This document shows, in pieces, positions 20,370-32,385 of a DNA stretch of 64,000 nt. The position numbers were made by a program, and so were the translations under genes. Numbering within the stretch: the first letter of the stretch is position 1; every line of letters begins with the position of its first letter. This DNA is from Datura wrightii (Eukaryota > Streptophyta > Magnoliopsida > Solanales > Solanaceae). The notes beneath the pieces are model-generated. The model was given only the letters and a program-made list of their open reading frames with translations. It made no database searches and was not told where the DNA came from. The stretch lies in contig JASDFA010000003.1 of assembly GCA_035772735.1 (NCBI GenBank), positions 58,834,501 to 58,898,500 on the forward strand. Reading direction: 5' to 3'.

Positions 20370-21809
20370 AAAATACAGACCATCCTTTGAATCGTTACTT
20401 GAATTTGGCTTCTACATGGATTTTGTCCATCCCTTGGTTCTGTCGTTCATTTCATCCCTTGACTCTTGAAATTTTTCAGTTTGTGATTTGTCTTTGAATG
20501 AAAGGCCATCTTTTGGAAAGATATTCCATACTTTCTCTTGTTAGTTACCAACCACCTAGGGGTGGTATTTGGATCACATAGGCACTGCTGAACTTTTGGA
20601 AGTACGGGCCATCCATTGAACAAACAGTTCGTCCTTCGCTCTATTTTTAGGCAGACTTAGTGACTTTGATTCCTTTTTTATTTATTTCAATTAGGTTTTG
20701 AAACATAGCATAATAATATTAGTTTTGACTTAATTAGTACTTAAAGGCATGAAAAACTCTATGAAATAAAGTAAATATATGTCGCAAACTCCTGACACAG
20801 CAAATAGAAGTTATACCTTACCACATATGGCACATAAATGATCCAAAATTACTCTCTATTGACCCTCTACTTATAAATAACAATAAAATTCAATGAAAAT
20901 CATTTTAAAGCTTATTTATTTGTCTAGAGTCAACTAAAAGATTCTAAGTGTAAACAAGAATTAGTCTACAACTTATTCCCTTTTTCAGAAGTTTCCCATG
21001 CGGTATATGGTGTACCTAAGCTGAGTACCTAGCATTCTGAATGGCATTTAGGGTACTCACCTCTTACCTTTTACCCAATGACTAATTTTTCCCGAAAGAT
21101 GGTCATTATCCATCCATCATCAAAAAAGGCCTCTACCTATGACAAAAAATAAGAATCTACAGTCAAGGACTCCCTTGGAAATGAACTGAAAATAGAAAAC
21201 CAGGTTTGCACTATTATCTAACACGACATGCTACTACTGCAATACCACTATATTAAATACTAATTACTATTATTGACCACGAATCAAAGTATTTTCTAGA
21301 AATCATGAAACAAATGAATACAAAGTCAATGTGACACAATAAAATAGACAAAATAACAATTCACATCCAAATAATAACAAGAAGTTTTTCCCCTCTCCCC
21401 ACACATAAGAATCAATAATGTTCTTATTGCAATAAAATATAATCAGAAGGTCAAGAAATCAAGAACTCCCTGGCTAATCATCAACCTCCTCATTTATAGG
21501 GGAAAACATATAATCGTCCTCCTCTTCCTCCTCCTCATTCTCATGCACTGGCTACTCGAGAGTAGGGGCATCAATATCTAGTGGCTCCTCAAAGCTTGGC
21601 CCCTTTGGTGTCATGTTAGACTGACTTGGAAAAACCATTATATGTGCAATAGAATCTAGTATTAGTTATAGCATCAGTTTGGCTAAAATCAAGCTACAAA
21701 GTGTTGCAAACTAACCGCCCCACTCTATTTGTTAGCATGGTGCTACTAGTCCTACATTGGGCACACAAGCTTCCCTACATTTTCTAGAACCATGGATCAG
21801 TGCACATAG
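20370..21809. other. Old repeat-derived sequence
   Basis: No gene is seen. From about 20990 to 21600 the sequence weakly follows the 3' non-coding region and ORF-X tail of elements A/B (the CATCCATCAT block near 21110, CCCCACACATAAG near 21400, AACTCCCTGGCTAATCA near 21465 and an acidic-tail-like run near 21510). It is therefore probably an older, decayed relative on the minus strand. 20370-20980 is unexplained. Confidence 0.4.
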
Positions 21810-22018
21810 TGTTGCCAAGTGCACGCAAGTGCACGTGGTCGTCAAGTAATATAGGATGATGAAGTCCCTATATCAATCCCTCAGAGACTTTTCAGATTAA
21901 TTGCTTAATGCTAACATTTTATTTTACTATTCAAAGAAACATAGATAAAATAGGGAAATGGTTTTGGAGATTATTCTACTACTTTGAATAAATTAAACTA
22001 ATGAACAAATATCATTTT
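21810..22018 (-). repeat. LTR fragment of an Athila/Tat-like element (K)
   Basis: It begins TGTTGCCAAGTG and contains GCACGCAAGTGCACGTGGTC, the LTR edge seen in LTR1-3 on the same strand. It is interrupted at 22019 by the LTR of G. The remainder is not found to the right. Confidence 0.55.
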
Positions 22019-22812
22019 TGTCACGCCCCATCTTGGGAGACATGACTGGCACCTAATGCCACACTGGGACCTGGGCTGACTTGACTGGCATATGCACCTC
22101 TGGTGCCTGCCAGCAACTTAAATACAGCCTCAGGCCGACAAGGCCACGCAGTAAACTTGTAAAAGAAAACAGCTCACCCAACAACATAAAAATAAAGGGG
22201 ATCCTATGCGGACAGACAAAACTACCATTCTGTCTAGTTATAATAGAAGGAAAAAAGGCATCATACTCATACTATAGCCGACAAGGCTGCTAACTAACTA
22301 GCTAAAATAGGCCCCATATGGCCAACACGCAAAATATACATACATAGGCCCCACAAAGCCAACAACAACTGACTAACTGAAACTGTAGTTTGCAAGCCTC
22401 TAAGAGTAGAATAGTTGTCGGGAAAGGGCCCCGACCTACCCAAAACTGTACAACAAAATAGAAAAATCCTATTATTTGGCAACTCCGAATGAAAGGAGCT
22501 GGACAATCTGCTGACTCCGAATAGCTGCTAATGGAGGTCCTGAAACCTGTCTGTCTAAACCTACAGGCAAGTATGCAGCACCCCATAGTTGGGCGTCAGT
22601 ACAATATGTACCAAATATGTAAGGCAGTAATAAAGCTGAATAAAAGCTGATAAAGAACTGAAAGTAATTAGTGACAAGGGTAGAAGTTAACATGTAAGCT
22701 TTCTTATCCATAAGCAGCATCTAGTAAGCCACTACAAAAATAAGAGCTGAAGCTACACAACTGCACATCCATAAACTATATTCAAGAAGAAAGTATACAA
22801 AGAAGAACCTAA
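22019..22812 (-). repeat. 3' LTR of G, left part
   Basis: It starts TGTCACGCCCC and matches the G 5' LTR at 36554-37310. It stops after CCTAA at 22808-22812, and the same CCTAA reappears at 32381-32385, where the LTR resumes. Confidence 0.75.
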
Positions 22813-23601
22813 TATTACTCCCCAAAACTAGGGTAGGGCACAACTGGCACTCGATTCATGATTGATCGACAAGCCGGCTATATGACATCTGTAACTGTAA
22901 CACTTGGGCCATCCAGGCCACCTGTCACAATGAACTGAAGTATAAACCATACCCATAAGGTCTCAACAATATGGGGTAAATAATTGAAATGAAACCAAGG
23001 CAATTAGTGTGCTAAACCAAGCAACAATAAGCCAACGAGGCCACAAACTGAATAACACTGTACACACTAAGTCCACAAAGCCTCTAAAGAGTAAACTGAC
23101 TGATGGTTGGAACAGGGCTCTGACCTACCCATAACTGCATATCAAAACTCAAGCATAAATAACTAAGTCCTAGCTCCAGGAAAAAAGGAGCCTACTAACC
23201 ATCCGTTGATCTCACGAACTGCTACTCAACTGGAAATCCTGACCTCTACCTATACCTGCGGCACAAACACAGGTCCACAAGCAAAGGGACGTCAGTACGA
23301 ATGAAATATACTGGTATGTAAGGCTGAAACTATAAACATGAGATAATAATCTTGTAATAACTGACTCAGCACTGAAACATATAAAGGATAAATATAACCT
23401 AGAACTCTAAAACCTGTAATTGATAACAACTTACTATAACATAAGTGCACTCAAGATAACTGAACCAGGAATAACGAATAGGAACAACTTGGAATCCAAA
23501 ACCTGATAATAACTCTATAATGAGATGAAAATGCAACTAAGAAATGCAAAAGAAAGAAACTATAACTGTAATGCCAGCGACCAGCCAACGATAAATCCAT
23601 A

Positions 23602-23915
23602 TATAAAATTCGTCCAGCCGGTGTACCATACCGGAGAAAAATAAAAATATCTCTAGTTGATGTACCACACCGAGATAAAATAAAAATATCTCCACCCAAT
23701 GTACCACATCGGGGTAAAATAAAAATATCTCCAGCCGGTGTGCCATACCGAGGTAAAATAAAAATATCTCCAGTCGATGTTCCACACTGGGGTATAATAA
23801 AAATATCTCTAGTCGGTGTGCCATACCGGGGTTAAATAAAAATATCTGCAGCCAGTATGTTATACTGGGGTAAAATAAAAATATCTTCAGCCGGTGTGTC
23901 ACACCGGGGTAAAAT
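23602..23915 (-). repeat. Tandem 39-bp repeat inside LTR X
   Basis: Seven evenly spaced units start at ATAAAAATATC at 23641, 23680, 23719, 23758, 23797, 23836 and 23875, exactly 39 bp apart. A further unit lies at the left edge. Each unit carries a small inverted repeat of the CCGGTGTG / CATACCGG type. Because 39 is a multiple of three, the minus strand shows a 13-residue repeat (LEIFLFYPGMAHR-like) over about 110 codons. Confidence 0.9.
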
Positions 23916-25004
23916 TAAAAAGAATAATTCTCAATCATAATCATAAATGGAGCCGATTTGGCTTATATTGAGTCAATTTAACACGTATGACATATAAATG
24001 AAATATGTTAAATCTGTGGCCGTAATAGGTCTCTTTCGTAACACATAAATTCAAGTGAGGAAACATATCATGTAAAGTAAAAAATATGCATATATATCAC
24101 GTAAAGATATCAAATTATATATATACATGTCGACTCAATTACTCAATGGAGCTTCAAGAGGTTTAGACAACATAAGAACTTTTGTAGGCTTACCAACAAT
24201 GTCCTACAAATAATCTTACCAATTTAACATATTGATGGATATAAACACAGAGCTCATTTCTATAAAATTCTTTAACATCTGAGAATTGCAAATACGTACT
24301 GTCCACCAGGTGGTTCCTTTACCTGTATCGACAACTATACATTGGAATTTCATTGCCAAACTTATCACATAGATGAGCATATATACTTCTTAATTCATTT
24401 GACTTATTTACAGGAAAACATGGAAATTATAACTAGGAGCTTGGAGTTGTTTGTCATAATGCGTAACATATACATGGAGTTGAGAGCTGAACTATAGACA
24501 TACAATGTATGAGACTTCTATATAATGTATAACTCATTTCTAGTTAATTGGGTGACCTCCAGGAGACTTCTTGGTATTCAAAGTTCTGAGCTTAACTCAT
24601 TATCATAGCCTGCGTTTATACTTACTTAGACATTAGGAACATTGGTACATGGGAGAATCCTTCCTTTGCATTTAGGAAATTCAAATGACAACTCCAACAA
24701 GAGCTAAACATATAGATTCATTTCTTTAATATAACTGAAAGAATTCAACTGTATGTTATAACATGAAAATCATATATATTAAGACTTCTTACTGGAAAGA
24801 CATATAAAGACTTGAGTTCCTAAACTTGTACAAAACTTCAAATACTTGACCGATACATTAGCATGATTCTCGAAATATTATCTCTTGAATATTTATTAGA
24901 TTAGCTAGCACATTTCAACATAAATTAGGGACGTGAAGACATAACTTAAGGATCTGAGACTTGGAGCTCTGTAGGAACTCGTGAGCAACTCTCTAAGTGA
25001 TGCC

Positions 25005-26631
25005 TGATAATGCTCAAACCACACTTCTAACTGAAGTATGAAACGGACGTTGTCAATAAAGAACCCAACTTAGAGGTTGGGGTCGATCCCACAGGGAATA
25101 TGGAAGATCTAGATTACGGTTGGTAAGTGAACTTGTATGGTAGTTACTTCACAATTGGGGGGATTCTAATAATAATCAATAGTAAAAACGAAGTAGTTGT
25201 CAAGTCTATGGTTGTGAATCAATAATTAAATGATAACTAGGCTTTGTGTTCCGCATGGATTCATCACATCTTTAGGTATACACTCGTGATATTCACCAAT
25301 ACTTATTTACAGAACTGATAACTTAGGTTCATTCAAACGATCAACCAATCCCTATTGGATGACTATACTCAATTACTCGACCAAGTCTCATGAGCGTTTC
25401 CAAACTAACCATTATCACTAAGTTCTAGATATTACTATCTTGCGACCATAGCTCAAGTTAATACAATGATCATCAAGATCAAGGCTCCGTTGTAATTCTC
25501 TTTTCCTAATCTATACCCTTCGACCAAAGCAAGTAAAGAATTTGGGCACTTCCTAAAGTTGTACAGCGCTAAGAATCTTTAAAGCATGAAGAGAATACAA
25601 TATTAGTAATTACTATTGGTTTTAGACTCACTTTGTGCAAACCTAGCTTGTTAATCCATCATGGTTCCCACAAACCTAGCTATGGAGGTTTTAGCCTCTT
25701 ATAATTGCAAGGTTGTGAAGTATGTTCATGATTAAGAGATAAAAACAATACTTACAAATATGATCGAGAAAAAATGCTTCCTCTAATTAAATCCGCAAAA
25801 TCTTTAAGAACAAGTAGCAAGAACAATATGAATTCAAGAAAAGGTTGATCACAAGGTTGAACCAACACAATTCTTTCTTTAAAAGATGTAAAATTGTCTA
25901 CTACAATGTTTTCCGACTAAAACTAATTCTTCTCAATGTCACTTCTGAAAAATAAGACATAAAACGCATTTATATAGACATAAGAACCTTTTCCTAGGCT
26001 AATAGGGCGATTTTCCATATTTGGTTCCGACCTCATCACGGATCTCCCTATGACTCGTAGGAGCATCCTACGGTCCGTGGAAGCATCTCGTGGTTTGGAT
26101 TGTTGGCTGATTTTTGGCTAAGTGTCGGGCCAAGGTACGACTCATACCTCCTTCCTACGACTCGTACCAGGCTCCCGTGGCTTGATTCTGAATCATTGCA
26201 ATTTGTCTGAAGTTCACCACGACCTGTACGGTATGACTCGTACCAAGCTCTCAGGGGTCGTGGTATCCTCTCGTACTGAGAATAAGTCTCTTGTGCAATT
26301 CTTTTGGAGTTCATCACGACTGACTTACCACGACTTGTACAAGCTTGGTACGATCTGTGTCAAGACTCTTAGGTTCATTCTTCCAGCTTCAGCCTTCTGC
26401 TTCTTATCACGGCCATCAGTACGACTCATAGGTCCATCCTAGGGATCATACTGTGGACTGCGTTTTTTCCCTTTTTTTCACACTTTTAGCTTCCTTTTGC
26501 AAATATATGCTCCAACACCCATTTAACCTTAAATCAAAGGAAAAGTGCCTCATATCCACATAAATACACCTAAGTCCATGCTATTTTCTTAGTTTTGAGC
26601 GTTAATAGTGCTGTAAATCCATAGCACATCA
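25005..26631 (-). repeat. 3' LTR of element H
   Basis: The LTR is about 1627 bp. A TATA-like TATATAAAT reads on the minus strand near 25968-25976. Upstream of it (26030-26450) is a dense cluster of ACGACTCGTA-like palindromic words. Confidence 0.8.
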
Positions 26632-28574
26632 ACACCCTCAACTTAAGACTTCTGCATATCCTCAGGCAAAGAAAAAGAAAAGCTAAACACGACGCTCAAC
26701 TAGAAAATACACTTAAAATACTACAGCCAATACTCAAAATTTTTTTGCACTCCCTATATACACTCTATTGACCCTTCCTCATAGAACATCATCAGCTAAT
26801 GCATTACAAGCAACATAAAAACATCATATACAGGGACCAAGACATGTCATCTAACTATCAACATGCAATCAAGTCATCACCAATGTTTTTCACATAGACC
26901 AATGGTAAAAGCAAACATAACCCATGTACCCTCACACAAATGAAGTCCCCACTCAGATATGAAGAATCAAACACAACATGGGATTAGGCAAGTGAAGTAC
27001 TCACTCTTACCAGGAAGTTTGCAAGTATTATGCATTAGATACCATAGGCTTGCCCTTATTTTCTCTGCTTTGGTTTGTCAGATAGTCAAGTTAGGATCAC
27101 TATAGGACTTGATATGGCTTGTAATGTAGGCTTAGGGCTGGACATGATAAAGATGAGAGATTTTATGAGTGACTATCCCTTCCTTGGCACTACATACATT
27201 GGACATGCCATTTACCTATTTCACCCTTCACTCTTTCATTTTCCTTTCTTCCCCTTTTACCCCATTTTAAGAATATTTTCATGGGTGAGGTGATTTTTCA
27301 CATTTTTCAAACAACTTCAAGCTCTTTTGAATTTTTCTTTTTCAAGATTCTCAAGATTTTCAGCTCTTTTACTTTTTCACTTTATCACACCTCATTTTCA
27401 CCATATTTTCTCTTTTCTCTTCTTTTCTTTTCCTTTCTCCCGCTCCCACAATTTATGCACCCCTACTCTAGCCACCCTCAAGTTAAGCATTTTGCTTATG
27501 TTGAGGTTCACAATATCCAAGGAAGGACCAGGGCCAGAACAGGTTCTTTATAAACAAATGGGTATGGTTAATAGGTGAATCAAAGAAATATGGTCTATTA
27601 AGGCTCAAAATTGGGATCAAGGGATCCATGAAACTTTGGTAGGGAAATATAGGCTAAAAGTGAGCTAAAAAAATGGCCTATGATCATATCCTAACCAACC
27701 GTCCTTAACCTATGTAGAGACCAACCAGGCAAGTTTTAGATCCTCAACAACATACTGCAATGAATACTAAAACCTCACTCACACATGGTACTTGAACTAT
27801 TCTTACTTCACCTGTATGGTTCATACATGGCTTACCAAGAACAACTACTATTAATAACCAAATGACATAAAAAGATCCACAGAAATCATGCATGTTGTCA
27901 CAAATACATAGCAAAAATTTTGAACAGGGTCAATTTTTAAAAAAAAACAAAACTAGTGCATTTCTATTTGCTGAGTATTCCTAAGTTACTTTCTAATGAA
28001 ACAAAAATAAAAACTAAAAAAAAATCCTAACACATGCCGATTCTACTAGATAGCATGCCTGAGGGAAAAGAAGCACGGTAAGAAAAACCCTCAGATGAAT
28101 AAAATTCCCAAAAATACAAGTACACCCCCTCCCCCTTTTGAAAAAGTGAGCGTCCCTGAAGGAAAAGCCATTAGCATGTAGGGAAGAGAACATACATGTG
28201 GCTACTCAGACTTCGCCTTCCATGAATAAAATTCCCAAAAATACAAGTACACCCCCTCCCCCTTTTGAAAAAGTGAGCGTCCATGAAGCAAAAGCTATAA
28301 GCATGTAGGGAAGAGAACATACATGTGGCCACTCAGACTTTGCCTTCCATCGGTTGCCTCCCATGCAGCGCCTGATTTAACGTGGTAGTACGACATTGGT
28401 ATCTTGACTACTTAGACTTCGTCAAGGAAATTGGACTCATCCTCCACTGTATTGGATGCTTGCCTTTGCCAAGAGGTCCCTTGGATGAGACAAAACAAAA
28501 CAAACAAAAACGTAAAAGAGGAAATAACTACCAAAAAAGTCCAATACAAGAAAATAATCTAGTCTTAGCGTATT
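26632..28574 (-). other. Interior of element H, non-coding
   Basis: A purine tract (AAGTTGAGGGTGT on the minus strand) abuts 26632. The stretch 27080-27140 matches the 3' non-coding part of element A near 3490-3560. Pyrimidine-rich runs fill 27215-27460. The conserved GGTTGCCTCCCATGCAGCG motif is at 28352-28370. No domain is found. Confidence 0.65.
28095..28349. repeat. Direct duplication with 127-bp period in H
   Basis: A block starting ATGAATAAAATTCCC at 28095 is repeated from 28222 with only a few changes. Both copies contain ACACCCCCTCCCCC and end near the CTTCCAT before the TTGCCTCCC motif. Confidence 0.85.
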
Positions 28575-28591
28575 CCCCGGCAGCGGCACCA
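28575..28591 (-). other. Primer binding site (tRNA-Asp-like) of H
   Basis: The plus strand reads CCCCGGCAGCGGCACCA, two changes from the tRNA-Asp 3' end, placed 5 nt from the LTR edge at 28597. Confidence 0.75.
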
Positions 28592-28596
28592 CTTTT

Positions 28597-30176
28597 TGAT
28601 AACGCTCAAACCACATTTCTAACTGAAATATGAAGCAGACGTTGTCAATAAAGAACCTAACTTAAAGGTTGGGATCAATCCCAGAGGGAATATGGAAGAT
28701 CTAGATTACAAATAGTAAGTGAACTTGTGTGGTAGTTACCTCACAATTGGGGGGATTCTAATTATAATAAATAATAAAAACAAAGCAGTTGTCAAGCTTA
28801 TGGTTGCGAATCAATAATTAAAGGATAACTAGGGTTTGTGTTCCCCATTGACTCATAACAGCTTTAGGTATACACTCGTGATCTTCACCAATACTTACTT
28901 ACAGAAACGATAACTTTGGTTCATTCAAACGATCGACCAATCCCTATTGAATAAATATACTCAATTACTCGACCAAGTCTCATGAGCGTTTCCAAACTAA
29001 CCGTTATCACTAAGTTCCAGATATAACTATCCTGTGACCACATCTCAAGTTAATACAATGATCATCAAGATCAAGGCTCCATTGTAATTCTCTTTTTCTA
29101 ATCTCTACCTCTTCGACAAAAGCAAGTAAAGAATTCGGGCACTTCCTAATGTTGTACACTACTAGGAATAATTAAAGCATGAAGAGAATACAATATAAGT
29201 AATTAGTATTGGTTTTAGACTCACTTTGCGCAACCCTAGCTATGGAGGTTTTAGCCTCTCATAGTTGCAAGGTTATGAAGTGTGTTCATGATTAAAGACA
29301 TAAAAACAATACTTACAAATATTATTGAGAAAAAAGGTTTCCTTCTCTTGAAAAATAAGTAGCAAGAACAATATGAATTCAAGAAAAAGTTGATCACAAT
29401 GTTGAACCAACTCAATTCTTTCTTTCAAAGATGTAAAATTGTCTACTACAATGTTTTCCAACTAAAACTAATTCTTCTCAATGTCACTTCTAAAAAATAA
29501 AATATAAAACATATTTATATTGACATAAGAATCCTTTTCCTAGGCTAATAAGGCGATTTTCCATATCTAGTGCTGACCTCGTAACGGATCACCCTACGAC
29601 TCGTAGGAGCATGCTATGGTTCGTGGCAGCATCTCGTGGTTTGGATTGTTGGTTGATTTTTGGCTAAGTGTCTGGCCAAGGTACGATTGGTGCCTCCTTC
29701 CTACGACTCATACCAAGCTCCTGTGGCTTAATTCTGAATCTTTGCAATTTGTTTGAAGTTCACCACGACCGGTATGGTACGAATCGTACTAAGCTCTCTC
29801 GGGTAGTGGTATCCTCTAGTACTGAGAATCAACCTCTTGTGCAATTCTTTTAGAGTTTATCACGACTGCCTTACCACGACTCGTACAAGCTTGGCACGAT
29901 CCGTGGCAAGACTCACAGGTTCATTCTTCCAGCTTCAGCCTTCTGCGTCTTATCACGACCAATAGTATGACACATAGGTCCATCCTACGGATCATACTGT
30001 GGATTGCATTTTTGCCCTTTTCTGCACATTTTAGCTTCCTTTTACAAATTTATGCTCCAACACCTATTTATCCTTAAATCAAAGGAAAAGTTCCTCATAT
30101 CCACATAAATACACCTAAGACCATGCTATTTTCTTAGTTTTGAGCATCAATAGTGTTGTAAATCCACAACACATCA
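28597..30176 (-). repeat. 5' LTR of element H
   Basis: The LTR is about 1580 bp, colinear with 25005-26631. It shares the same cluster of ACGACTCGTA-like words (29590-29970). Confidence 0.8.
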
Positions 30177-30181
30177 ATGCA

Positions 30182-32380
30182 TTATAGGCAAATAAAGATA
30201 TATAGACGTAATTCGGATGATGCTGGATTGACTTACATAACTTTTACAATTATCTAAGGAGCTTAAGAAAGCTTACATCATTAAAAGAGACTTAGAAGAT
30301 CTTAGGATTACCCTTTTCAGACATGGGAGATAATTTGAACACTTAGAATAGATAACTTAACATAATCGTTTAGGCGTATAGCATAGAGCTTCTCAACTTA
30401 AGTTACTATTTTACAGATGTTTAACTTAATTATTTCATAGAAGGTTAACACTTTACTGGTTATTCATCAAGGTAACACATACTAAACATATACAACTTCA
30501 TATATAACTCTTTTACGTCTTTAGAATAGGGTTAATCTTCCTAGTTGTTTGCGTAACTCGCTCACAGTCTTAACCTGTATTGTCTAATTTAACAACATCG
30601 AGCTCTACTTTCCTTATTCATCTTAACTTCTTTTCCAAACATTATTCACTCTACACTCAAGTCTTTATCCTCATGTTCACTATTCCATCAATTCTTATAC
30701 GCACTTACCTCTTTACCTAATTGACAACTTTATTTGTTTAACCTCGTCTTTCTTATATTTGATTGTCGTTCAAAGGTTCTACAAAGAAATTACGGGAAAA
30801 GTGCATATTACTCACATATTAACTTAAAAGGGATAACATTTACTCTTACCTTCCCTTCTTATAACATCACAAAAAGATTAAAAACTTAGCCACGCTTTCT
30901 CCGTTAACATCTATCGACTTAGCTTATTTGCTACGTGCTGCTTGCTTAGCTTTAAGGAGGGAAAACATAAAATCTACTTTTTACCTTAAGCACTTTAAAA
31001 AATAAACAAATAGGATGGAGTAACCATATTATTAAAACGTCATTTCAATAAGCTCATTTACCCTCAATCATCTTAGCGTCATCTTCTTAGCTTAAGTTCG
31101 ATTACATGTCGACATCTTAGCATTTCCTACCAATTTCACTAAGTGACCAGATCTTAACATATATTTAACATAACACATACAGTATACTACAAAGAACCAG
31201 CTCATGGTGCCCATGTTAAGGGGACTTCAGACTCGATTTACAACTATGACAACAATCACATTAAAATTATGCCTTTCGCTTCACATTTGCTCTCTTCAAC
31301 CATTCTTAACTATTCAAGATTTATGCCAAGTATTTCCAACCCTTTGGACAGAATCATACATTCCTCAATATGATTTTAAAAACATAGGAATATTGATCCT
31401 TTCAATGATTTAGTTTCGTGCTTGAAAAATAAGGAAAGGGACGCCTTTACTTACCTTGGCACGTCGAGTCTAATTTTGCCGAAACTCTTCCTTTCAAGCT
31501 TACTCCTTAAGGCTCCTTCCAATTCAAATTTACAAACACAAAAAGCAGCAACTTCACTTCACCAAAGTTCTGGAAAAATTAGGCAGCAGCATGCCAAAAC
31601 AACACACAAAGAAACAACAACATAATACTACAACATTCTCAAAGTTATAACCTTATAAACTCAAAGAAATCAAAAAGGAAATTACTTACCCTTTCTTGGA
31701 GATGTTATTAGCTAAAGTAGGTGTAGACTTTTACACTTTCTCCTGCCTAAAACCAGCTAAAAATGCAGCAACACCACAATCAACAACAAGACAATAACAA
31801 ACCACGACTTTCTTCCAAGGTTTTATTCCCCAAAGCCCAAAAGGGACAAGAGTGAAGTTTCTTACCTGGGATTCTTTTCACCATGTGATAGGGCTTTGAA
31901 TTCTCTGAATTCTGAAAAAAATCAACTAAAACAGAGTAAAAATGAGCTTTCTAGCTCAATTTTACTTCATATAGGTAGGCTGGCCAAGGCCTGGGCGGCA
32001 CCCATGTGACATGCCCTTGCGCGCGCGCGCCTACTGCCTGCTTATCTCGGCGCCCGCGTGCTTGGGCGCTTTCCCAGTCGAAAGTGTTGTCTTTAAATGA
32101 GCAGAACTCTTTACTCTGAACTTCAATTGATGATTAGATTTTTTCACTTTAAACTAGACTCAAATACCTTTCATTTGATAGGTTATGGGACTTCTAAATC
32201 ATTATATGTTTGGAGATATGTCCATTTAATGTTAACCCTTATTAACAAACTTCACATAATTTTCGCTTTTCCCTTTGCACATGTTTCCCTCCTCACCTAA
32301 GGACAACATACAACCCATAATTCCCTTAATATGACATATAACCGTCAAATAATCATCAAAAAAATTTTCAAGGTGTAACA
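30182..32380 (-). other. Right part of solo LTR X
   Basis: No gene is seen. It is AT-rich apart from a GC-rich patch near 31985-32080, including a GCGCGC run at 32019-32031. Just left of it a TATA-like TATATGAAG reads on the minus strand near 31967-31976. A promoter here would put the GC-rich patch directly upstream, as in the other LTRs. Confidence 0.5.
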
Positions 32381-32385
32381 CCTAA

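Larger units (their letters stand above)
25005..30176 (-). mobile_element. Element H: Athila/Tat-like LTR element without coding capacity
   Basis: LTRs lie at 25005-26631 (3') and 28597-30176 (5'), with an interior of only 1965 bp. Both LTRs start TGATAA.GCTC and end CACATCA on the plus strand. The primer site is at 28591-28575 (minus) and a purine tract abuts 26632. Flanks are ATGCC (25000-25004) and ATGCA (30177-30181), four of five matching. The interior has the conserved TTGCCTCCC motif and 3' non-coding sequence like that of A/B, but no gag, protease or ORF-X. It must rely entirely on other elements. Confidence 0.82.
22813..32380 (-). mobile_element. Solo LTR X (about 4.4 kb without insert), in the LTR of G
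   Basis: The outer edges are TATTACTCCCC on the left and AAGGTGTAACA on the right; on the minus strand it starts TGTTACACC. It is flanked by CCTAA at 22808-22812 and 32381-32385, a perfect 5-bp target-site duplication. Removing element H (25005-30181) leaves about 4391 bp. There is no primer site, purine tract or coding domain inside. A 4.4 kb LTR is long but possible for Tekay/Del-like chromoviruses. It could also be a more complex relic, which lowers my confidence. Confidence 0.65.

Noticed and set aside
19965..20497. ORFs of 108 and 74 aa as host genes
   Set aside because: They overlap an LTR-like region, their composition is that of AT-rich non-coding DNA, and no domain is recognised.
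23537..23902. 121-aa minus-strand ORF as a repeat protein gene
   Set aside because: It is the translation of a 39-bp tandem repeat in an LTR. Nothing like a start context or a conserved domain is seen.
23602..23915. CRISPR-like array
   Set aside because: The units are contiguous with no unique spacers, and the context is a plant LTR.
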